Source: Alphaproteobacteria bacterium
Lineage (GTDB): Bacteria; Pseudomonadota; Alphaproteobacteria; CBDBCS01; JAHZLG01
Assembly: GCA_022599995.1 (NCBI GenBank)
Contig: JAHZLG010000228.1
Location: 1 to 5,756 of the forward strand
Direction: 5' to 3'
Length of the DNA: 5,756 nucleotides
Below the pieces are notes generated by a model. The model had not been told where the DNA came from. It ran no database searches and saw only the letters and a program-made list of their open reading frames with translations. Below, piece by piece: positions 1-5,452 of the stretch. How positions within the stretch are numbered: the stretch's first letter is position 1; every line of letters starts with the position of its first letter. The translations under genes and the position numbers were made by a program.

Positions 1-468
1 CTCGTGGTCTTCGCGATTTTCTTGGTTGCCCCACTCGAAGCCGATGGCCAGTCCAACCAAGGACAGGCCCCCGCTCCGGAGGAGTTCAACCCACTCGAAG
101 CAGTTGCCTGTCCTCCTGTTCGAGCCCCCCTGCAAGCCCTATCCGTCGCCTTCGCCCAAACACAATTGCGAATCGACGAAGTCAGCGGAACCTGCACCGT
201 CGAAAGCAAAACGCGCATCGTGTTTCGATTGCGGGTTGTCACGACATTCGCCGATCAAGAATCGGGCAGCCAAACAGCAAGTGTTCCTGTCTTTGTTGCC
301 CTCACCGATGACGATCACGTGCTCACCCGACGCGTGACCGCCCTGCAAGTGGACGGTGGAAAAGAAACGCCGCAGACGCACCATGTCGAGTTTGTCTATG
401 AATACGACCGTCCGCTCGACTCAATGATCATCTTCATTGGATTGCTTCAGCCGCGCGGCGACTCATAA
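1..468 (+). CDS. Small exported protein of unnamed alphaproteobacterial family, probably 5'-partial
   Basis: The frame is open from the first base of the window and ends at TAA 466-468. A GTG at position 4 could be a start, but the frame begins directly in a hydrophobic stretch (VVFAIFLVAP) with no positively charged n-region, so I infer that the gene begins outside the window. The hydrophobic start followed by a polar Q/P/E-rich linker looks like a signal peptide, which suggests export. After it comes a CPPV motif (Cys36 counted from the GTG), a second Cys at 64, and alternating hydrophobic strands (RIVFRLRVVTTF, SVPVFVALTDDDHVL, HHVEFVYEY, MIIFIGLL), which suggest a beta-sandwich. From memory, this order (a CP-V motif, then a 'fVaVtD..ilarr' strand) resembles uncharacterised secreted or lipoprotein-like proteins common in Rhodospirillales. 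No enzyme motif is visible. It converges on the ABC ATPase gene. Coding is likely; the function is unknown. Confidence 0.7.
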   Translation, partial: LVVFAIFLVAPLEADGQSNQGQAPAPEEFNPLEAVACPPVRAPLQALSVAFAQTQLRIDEVSGTCTVESKTRIVFRLRVVTTFADQESGSQTASVPVFVALTDDDHVLTRRVTALQVDGGKETPQTHHVEFVYEYDRPLDSMIIFIGLLQPRGDS

Positions 469-521
469 AAAGCATCCGTCGCGCATCATTGCTCGAAAGC
501 AACCGAGTACGGGGCGACACC

Positions 522-692
522 GTTCACGAGGCCACCCCTGAGGGCACCCCTGAGGGCGGGGTCACGAAGGCGTGCGTGAGGCGATTCAAGATTGCGGTCA
601 CGAGGGCACCCCTGAGGGCGGTCACGAAGACGTGCACGAAGGTGGTCGCTCAGGCGTGCGTGAAGGCAGTCACTAAAGCGTGCGTGTTGCCG
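522..692. repeat. Degenerate 24-bp tandem repeat array between convergent genes
   Basis: Six diverged copies of a 24-bp unit begin at 522, 561, 597, 621, 645 and 669. A typical first half is GTCACGAAGGCG and a typical second half is TGCGTGAAGGCA. Copies 3 to 6 are exactly contiguous. The copy at 522 is followed by a 15-bp extra segment that partly duplicates its own end, and the copy at 561 by a 12-bp extra segment. Some copies carry CACCCCTGAGGG as their centre instead, with the small palindrome CCCTGAGGG at 536-544, 548-556 and 610-618. The array fills most of the 469-672 gap, and its last unit overlaps the final codons and stop of the ABC ATPase gene (673-692). There are no unique spacers, so it is not a CRISPR array. 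The origin by slippage is inferred. No gene is supported in the gap. Confidence 0.8.
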
Positions 693-1701
693 ATGTCGTG
701 TTTTCCCAGCGATGCCACGCATCTGACTGTTGCATCGCGTCTGATGTGCCTTGATCGACAACCTTGCCATTTCCAAGCAGGATCACGTAATCAGCGTGTT
801 GTCTGACAAAATCCGCATCGTGGGTTGCCACTATCGCTATCCGGTTGGTGGTCTTGATCCATTGGGCTGTGCTATGGCTTAGCCGCGCGCGCAAGGTGGG
901 GTGCAGGGCTGAGAAGGGCTCATCGAGCAGGACAACCGGGTGTCGCGTTGCCAAAAGCCGTGCGAGCGAAATTCGACGTTGCTCGCCCCCGGACAGGGCG
1001 TCTGCGCGTCGGTGCATCACTGAGGACGGCAAATCGACTTGCTCGAGCAGGTGTCGCACTTTGGCAGTCTCGTCGGTTGCCCACGGGACGGAGGAGGTGT
1101 CCCGTTGATCGGCTAGGTTACGGGCGGGTGTTGGGCAAGATGAACCGTGCAGACGAAGTCTCTGGCAGCGTTGCCAAAGGCGGGTTTGCCATGCACGCGG
1201 CAACCGGGGAGCCCATGCGATTCTGATATTGTCATAGACACTCAAGTGTCCGAACAGGTCGTGTTGCTGCTGCACTATCCCGATGGGCCGTGACCCCAGT
1301 GGTGTCATCGTGTGATCTTCCCCGAGAACAACAAGCCTGCCACCAGACGACGGAACTAACCCCACCATGGCAGACAGAAGGGTGGTTTTTCCCCCACCCG
1401 AGGGGGCAAGCAATGCCACGATGATGCCTTGCGCCGCAAAGAACGGCTGGGCGACAAGTCGATCGCCTGTCTGCGTGGATGGGGACGACGGCGAAAGAGG
1501 ATGCTGCACAGCGTGCTGAAGGCTTCGCTGCGGATGGGAGACAAGGCTCGGCTTGGTCGGCTGATCGGTGTGCACCTCGGGTTGCACCAATGCCTCTTTG
1601 GTGACGCCCAGCGCAACACTCACTGATAAGGGCGAGGCGTCATCGTGTGCCGAGGGGTTTGCCTCCAGTGCGACGCTGAAGCGGTCAAGGTGCAAATTCA
1701 T
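673..1701 (-). CDS. thiQ: ABC transporter ATP-binding protein, ThiQ-like (thiamine/TPP import ATPase)
   Basis: Cytoplasmic ATPase that would drive import through the permease encoded upstream. I chose ATG 1701 because MNLHLDRFSVAL matches the first strand of ThiQ-type ATPases; an in-frame TTG at 1752 just after a TGA is the alternative. Counted from the ATG (342 aa): Walker A-like APSGGGKTT 99-107 with Lys105, Q-loop Gln145 before DLFGHLSVYDNI, signature LSGGEQRR 236-243, Walker B VVLLDEPF with Asp260 and Glu261, and H-loop His294 in ATHD. ThiQ is normally about 230 aa. The surplus sits in about 60 residues before Walker A (roughly 34-92, rich in Ser, Pro, Gln and His) and about 40 residues between Q-loop and signature. 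The first Walker A Gly is Ala, and the D-loop reads SALH rather than SALD. The ABC ATPase assignment is firm. The thiamine substrate is inferred mainly from the ThiP-like neighbour. Confidence 0.8.
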   Translation of the reverse strand: MNLHLDRFSVALEANPSAHDDASPLSVSVALGVTKEALVQPEVHTDQPTKPSLVSHPQRSLQHAVQHPLSPSSPSTQTGDRLVAQPFFAAQGIIVALLAPSGGGKTTLLSAMVGLVPSSGGRLVVLGEDHTMTPLGSRPIGIVQQQHDLFGHLSVYDNIRIAWAPRLPRAWQTRLWQRCQRLRLHGSSCPTPARNLADQRDTSSVPWATDETAKVRHLLEQVDLPSSVMHRRADALSGGEQRRISLARLLATRHPVVLLDEPFSALHPTLRARLSHSTAQWIKTTNRIAIVATHDADFVRQHADYVILLGNGKVVDQGTSDAMQQSDAWHRWENTTSATRTL

Positions 1702-1770
1702 AGCCCGAGTGACGGATAAGGTGATTGGCAGGGCTTGCGGGACAGAGGGCAATCATTGGCATATCCCGTA

Positions 1771-1809
1771 AGGCACGGCAAGCAGGCACGGCAAGTAGGC
1801 ACAACAAGC
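1771..1809. repeat. Three 13-bp tandem repeats in the permease-ATPase gap
   Basis: Three contiguous 13-bp units occupy 1771-1783, 1784-1796 and 1797-1809. The first reads AGGCACGGCAAGC on the plus strand, the second differs at its last base, and the third has AA in place of GG. They lie in the 183-bp gap (1702-1884) between the permease stop and the ATPase start, which is long for a transporter operon of this kind. A short ORF (1753-1851, minus strand) crosses them, but I do not consider it a proven gene. No terminator or promoter is evident in this gap. Confidence 0.75.
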
Positions 1810-1884
1810 ATTGACCTGACTGACTATCGATATGACAGCTAAGCTGACCATGGCGACATCCTGCAAGACACACCGTTCGTCAGG

Positions 1885-3453
1885 CTAGATCGGTGCTTTG
1901 CCCCCCTTGCCCCGATAAGTCAAGGACATCACGCCAAGGGCGACAATCGCCAGCAATGCCACCAGAACGCTCGCCTTGCCAAACTGATAGCTCCCCATCA
2001 ATTGCAAGACAAGCCAACTGAGCGTCGGGAAATTATCACCCCCGAAGAGGGCGATGGCGGCAAGCTCCCCCAGGGCGAAAATCATGGTGCCGCCCCACGC
2101 TTGCCGTACGCTCGGCGCAATCAACCGGAGGTTGATGCGGGTCAGCAAGGCAAAACGCGCCACGCCGTACAGTGCCGCCAACTGCCGATGCCGTTGCCGA
2201 AGCTCGGACAGCTGCGGGTGGATGATGCGAAACGCCAGCGGCATGGCAACAAAGACCCCGACCGTCATGGCGGCAACGATGGTCGGCCACTGTTGCAGCA
2301 CATAGGGTCGCAGCAACAAGAACAGCCCCACAGCCACCACCATCGAGGGAAAGACAAATCCAATATCGGGAATGCCCCTTGCCCCCCAGCCGTGCCTGTC
2401 GACCATCTCTGAGGCCACAACAGCAAGACCAACCGCCAGCGTTGCCACCGCGAGGGACAAGCCGAGCGAATTGGCCAACGCTCGGTGCGTTTGTGGATCA
2501 ACAAGGACGCCGAGGTGTTGGCCGTCGATGGCGAACACGGTCGCCAAGGGCAGCATCGACCATATCACGATAATCAAGATGCCAACTGCGCGAAATCCAG
2601 CATAACGCCCACCACCTTGAACCCGAGGCCTTTTCGCAGCACTGCCCTGCGCACTGCCCTGCGCACCGCCCTGCGCACCGCCTTGCGTGCGGCCTTGCAC
2701 ACTGTTGTGATTCCCTCGAGCCCCCTGTGATTGGCGACCGTGACGCCCTCCCCTTTGCACAAACACCAGTGGCACAACGATCAAAAGATGGCAGAGGGTA
2801 AGTATCCCCGCGACAAGAAAGTTGGCGTCATAGAGCAGGTATTCATAGATGGCGACCTCGATGGTGCGGTGGTTGCCCCCCAGCACCAGCACCGGCACAA
2901 AGCTCACAAGGCACACCATGGTCACATAACGCCACGGCAAAAAGGCGGCAATCAGCGGCCGGTCGACTGCCCAGGGTGTAACGCCGTACAGCCCAATCAA
3001 TGCGGCATTGTCGCGGCGCGCGAGGAACAGCACCGGCTCGAGGACGAGGGCGATAAAGGCAGCATTGTAGATGGCGTGCACCAACACAATGCCACGAAGC
3101 CCAAACAACCACTGTCCATTGATTTCGACTGTTGTTACCGCGGCGAGGACACGCGTGCCCCATCCACTATGCCCCCAGACGGCAGTCACGCCAAACACCA
3201 GCACAATCGGCGGCAGCAGCACTGTCACCCATAGGAGGGTACGCAGGTGGCGTTTCAGCGAGTGGGAAAGGCCAAGCAGGGTATAGAGGTAGACCATCCC
3301 CAACCCGGCACTGACCAACAACGACAACGCGGTCTGAACAAGGCTAAAGCGGACAATGTCCAGCAATTCGTTCCCATCAATCAGCAAAGCAGCCACCAAA
3401 CCGAGATGAGAAGACGGGGCGATCGTCGCAATGTGTGCGCCGGTTGGCCGCAA
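1885..3453 (-). CDS. thiP: Fused two-domain ABC transporter permease, ThiP-like
   Basis: Inner-membrane permease with two fused transmembrane halves, each ending in an EAA-type loop that contacts the ATPase (about 138-173 with AALIGLYG, and 410-447 with AALYG). Several stretches align with E. coli ThiP as I remember it: IVLVFGVTAVWGHSGW at 83-98, LGGNHRTIEVAIYEYLLYD at 191-209, and ALFGGDNFPTLSWLVLQLMG near 468-487, where E. coli has ALFGNDDFRTLP. The ThiP assignment is therefore reasonably good. Between the halves is a hydrophilic Gly/Gln-rich linker (about 233-285) with a repeated AQGG/AQGS motif encoded by 12-bp tandem repeats. The 522-codon frame opens only after an in-frame TGA (3457-3459), and the first possible start is TTG 3453, with AGGTGA just upstream. 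The membrane segment that precedes VVRFSF in E. coli ThiP appears to be missing. No thiB lies upstream. The start is uncertain; GTG at residue 20 is an alternative. Confidence 0.8.
   Translation of the reverse strand: MRPTGAHIATIAPSSHLGLVAALLIDGNELLDIVRFSLVQTALSLLVSAGLGMVYLYTLLGLSHSLKRHLRTLLWVTVLLPPIVLVFGVTAVWGHSGWGTRVLAAVTTVEINGQWLFGLRGIVLVHAIYNAAFIALVLEPVLFLARRDNAALIGLYGVTPWAVDRPLIAAFLPWRYVTMVCLVSFVPVLVLGGNHRTIEVAIYEYLLYDANFLVAGILTLCHLLIVVPLVFVQRGGRHGRQSQGARGNHNSVQGRTQGGAQGGAQGSAQGSAAKRPRVQGGGRYAGFRAVGILIIVIWSMLPLATVFAIDGQHLGVLVDPQTHRALANSLGLSLAVATLAVGLAVVASEMVDRHGWGARGIPDIGFVFPSMVVAVGLFLLLRPYVLQQWPTIVAAMTVGVFVAMPLAFRIIHPQLSELRQRHRQLAALYGVARFALLTRINLRLIAPSVRQAWGGTMIFALGELAAIALFGGDNFPTLSWLVLQLMGSYQFGKASVLVALLAIVALGVMSLTYRGKGGKAPI
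2639..2698. repeat. Five 12-bp tandem repeats inside the permease gene
   Basis: Contiguous 12-bp units begin at 2639, 2651, 2663, 2675 and 2687. The plus-strand consensus is GCACYGCCYTGC; the first two copies are identical, and the fifth is diverged (GTGCGGCCTTGC). Because the period is a multiple of three, the permease frame stays open, and on the minus strand the array encodes a repeated four-residue AQGG/AQGS motif in the linker between the two membrane halves. Changes in copy number would lengthen or shorten the linker without a frameshift. Confidence 0.9.
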
Positions 3454-3552
3454 TGGTCACCTGCAGCTGCCCGTTCGAAATCCCACCCACACCAAATGGT
3501 CGCCTGCAATGGTCACCTGCAGCTGCCCGTTCGAAATCCCACCCACACCAAA
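3451..3552. repeat. 46-bp direct repeat, two identical copies 56 bp apart
   Basis: Positions 3451-3496 and 3507-3552 carry the same 46 bases, beginning CAATGGTCACCTGCAGCTGC on the plus strand and ending CACACCAAA. A 10-bp segment (TGGTCGCCTG) separates them, and it resembles the sequence just before the first copy. Each copy contains CTGCAG, GCAGCTGC and TTCGAA palindromes. Read on the minus strand, each copy ends with AGGTGACCATTG, a possible ribosome-binding site plus TTG, and the left copy supplies the first possible start of the permease. The 56-bp period is not a multiple of three, so the two copies place this signal in different frames. Perfect identity implies a recent duplication. Confidence 0.9.
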
Positions 3553-3586
3553 ACGAAGGGCATACCACCTGTATGGTATGCCCTTC
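3548..3586 (-). terminator. Probable rho-independent terminator of glnA
   Basis: Arms 3555-3567 and 3574-3586 form a perfect 13-bp stem (GAAGGGCATACCA pairing with TGGTATGCCCTTC) with a 6-nt loop. In the minus direction the stem is followed by GTTTTGG, a short T run. It lies about 105 nt beyond the glnA stop and about 100 nt before the first possible permease start. This separates the nitrogen genes from the transporter genes. The T run is only four bases, so termination may be incomplete. On the plus strand no T run follows the stem. Confidence 0.65.
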
Positions 3587-3690
3587 ACCGAGGTCGTCGC
3601 CCCAAACCCGCCTTGCGACAAACGAGCCTTGCGGCGATCCGCGGTTACAACAGTCTCTTGCCCTTGCGCCGCGAGGCGGACACCGTCAGC

Positions 3691-5103
3691 TTAGACCGAG
3701 TAGTACATCTTAAATTCGATCGGATGCGGCGAGGATTCAAAGATAGAGACCTCTTCTGATTTCAGCTCAATGTAGCTATCGATGAAGTCGTTATCGAACA
3801 CATCACCTTTGAGCAGGAAGTCGCGATTGGCATCGAGTGCGGCGAGCGATTCGCGCAAACTCCCTGCGACCGTCGGGACATCCTTTAGTTGCTCGGGAGG
3901 CAGGTCGTAGAGGTCTTTGTCCATAGGCTCGCCCGGGTGGATGCGGTTCTCGATGCCGTCGAGCCCAGCCATCAGCAGGGCCGTAAACGCCAGATAGGGA
4001 TTGGCCGCAGGATCGGGGAACCGCACTTCCACGCGCTTGCCCTTGGGCGAAGCGACATAGGGGATTCGACACGAAGCCGATCGATTGCGCGCCGAGTACG
4101 CCAAAAGAACGGGCGCTTCAAACCCGGGAACAAGGCGTTTGTAGCTGTTCGTGGTGGGGTTTGTGAAGGCATTCAGTGCTTTGGCGTGCTTGATGATGCC
4201 GCCGATATAGAACAAGCAGTTTTCCGACAAATCGGCGTAGAGTTGTCCGGCGAAGGTGTTTGTGCCGTTCTTCCAAATCGACTGGTGCACGTGCATCCCC
4301 GAGCCGTTATCACCAAAGATTGGTTTCGGCATAAAGGTTGCCGTCTGCCCGTACGAATGGGCGACCATGTGGGTCACGTACTTATAGATTTGCATCTTGT
4401 CGGCCACCGAGAGCAACGTGTCATAGGTTAACCCAAGCTCGTGCTGTGAAGGTGCGACTTCGTGGTGGTGCTTCTCCATGACAAGCCCCATGGCCTTCAT
4501 GGTCGTGACCATCTCGGCACGGAGGTCTTGCCCCGAATCAACTGGGGGGACAGGAAAATACCCGCCCTTCACCGCCGGACGGTGGCCGTGGTTGCCTCCC
4601 TCAAGATCGATCCCCGAGCTATAGCTGCCCTCTTCGGACTCGATCTGGTAGAAACAATTCTCGGCACGGACGTCAAATTTCACGGCGTCGAACACAAAGA
4701 ACTCTGCCTCGGGGCCAAAAAATGCTGTGTCACCCAAACCCGTCGACTGGAGATAACTCAACCCGCGCTTGGCAACTGACCGAGGGCACCGGGCGTAATT
4801 TTGTCCCGATGCGGGTTCGATAACATCGCAAAACAAGATAAGCAGGGGTTGGGTCGCGAAGGGGTCGACCACAGCAGTGCTTAGATCGGGGATCAGAATC
4901 ATGTCGGATTCATTGATCGACTTCCAGCCTGCGATGGATGAGCCATCGAACATGATGCCGTTCTCGAGCATGTCGTCATCAACCGTGTCGACGTGCTGCG
5001 CCGTATGGTGCCATTTCCCACGAGGATCGGTGAAACGAAAATCAACATAGACGATGTCATTGTCGGCGATCATGGATTTGACGGATTCGATGAGCTCAGT
5101 CAT
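3691..5103 (-). CDS. glnA: Glutamine synthetase type I (GlnA)
   Basis: Cytoplasmic enzyme that makes glutamine from glutamate, ammonia and ATP, the central ammonia-assimilation step, usually as a dodecamer. ATG 5103 has GGAG at 5111-5114 seven bases upstream and gives 470 aa, against 469 in E. coli. The frame is open further upstream, but those residues are not GS-like. Family landmarks in order: MFDGSS with Asp53; FFGPEAEFF with metal ligands Glu132 and Glu134; EVAPSQHELG with Glu215 and Glu222; NGSGMHVH with His271; YKRLVPGFEAPV with Arg323 and flap Glu329; NRSASCRIP with Arg341; VEVRFPDP with Glu359 and Arg361. Tyr399 in KDLYDLPPE is the expected adenylylation site, so activity is probably controlled by an adenylyltransferase. 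It lies 349 bp after glnB on the same strand and is probably co-transcribed at least in part. The gene is intact and free of the repeats seen to its left. Confidence 0.98.
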   Translation of the reverse strand: MTELIESVKSMIADNDIVYVDFRFTDPRGKWHHTAQHVDTVDDDMLENGIMFDGSSIAGWKSINESDMILIPDLSTAVVDPFATQPLLILFCDVIEPASGQNYARCPRSVAKRGLSYLQSTGLGDTAFFGPEAEFFVFDAVKFDVRAENCFYQIESEEGSYSSGIDLEGGNHGHRPAVKGGYFPVPPVDSGQDLRAEMVTTMKAMGLVMEKHHHEVAPSQHELGLTYDTLLSVADKMQIYKYVTHMVAHSYGQTATFMPKPIFGDNGSGMHVHQSIWKNGTNTFAGQLYADLSENCLFYIGGIIKHAKALNAFTNPTTNSYKRLVPGFEAPVLLAYSARNRSASCRIPYVASPKGKRVEVRFPDPAANPYLAFTALLMAGLDGIENRIHPGEPMDKDLYDLPPEQLKDVPTVAGSLRESLAALDANRDFLLKGDVFDNDFIDSYIELKSEEVSIFESSPHPIEFKMYYSV

Positions 5104-5452
5104 TGGGGCACTCCAGAGGTGTTGGGTGGTTAGTCCGGGAGGGAAAAGGAAGTCGAGGGGGATGGGGGGGTAGCTTGGGTTTATGAGCAACGATGGTGAT
5201 CGAAGCAAGGCGTCGTGTTGGCAGGTGAAGACCCCTAGAGGCACGCCCTGAGGGATGCTGCTGCGTTGCCGTAATCAACCATACAGGACATAACTGGCAA
5301 GGCCTTCACCCGTGGCGTTCTCTGCCCCAGCATTGGTTGCTATGCCCTCCTGCGAGGCAAATCCTATAGACAATGAGTAAGCCAACGACCGAGGCAATAG
5401 GCACAAGAAATACGCCGCGAGCGCCAAAGAATTGAAACGTGGTAAGGCGTCG
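5104..5452 (-). other. glnB-glnA intergenic region
   Basis: This 349-bp gap is long for glnB-glnA and leaves room for a separate glnA promoter. I find no gene in it. I see no convincing sigma-54 promoter or NtrC dyad. The closest match, at 5297-5310 on the minus strand, keeps only the GG-N10-GC spacing and TTGC, without the TGGCAC half. I also see no clear terminator after glnB. The glnA ribosome-binding site (GGAG, 5111-5114) is at its end. Confidence 0.5.

Noticed and set aside
522..692. CRISPR array
   Set aside because: The units are contiguous or nearly so, strongly diverged, and have no unique spacers of constant length. No cas gene is present.
489..806. Plus-strand ORF of 105 codons across the 24-bp repeats
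   Set aside because: Its periodic peptide comes from the 24-bp repeat, its second half is antisense to the conserved H-loop-to-C-terminus part of the ATPase, and it has no recognisable domain.
1685..1873. Minus-strand 62-codon ORF between permease and ATPase
   Set aside because: It overlaps the ATPase start out of frame, has no clear ribosome-binding site, and is largely made of the 13-bp repeats.
2731..3234. Plus-strand ORF of 167 codons antisense to the permease
   Set aside because: It is rich in His, Gln, Pro and Lys, as expected from the complement of membrane-protein codons, and has no recognisable domain.
3454..3690. TPP riboswitch upstream of the permease
   Set aside because: I looked for the CUGAGA and GAUCUGG-type conserved elements on the minus strand and did not find them.
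3889..4431. Plus-strand ORF of 180 codons antisense to glnA
   Set aside because: It is fully antisense to highly conserved GlnA codons, and such long antisense frames are common opposite GC-rich genes.
5104..5244. Upstream extension of glnA by 47 codons
   Set aside because: The extra residues are unlike GS. ATG 5103 has a well-spaced GGAG and gives the family length.
5324..5340. NtrC-like dyad upstream of glnA
   Set aside because: Only a CCA-N4-TGG core is present; the spacing and the outer bases do not match an NtrC site.
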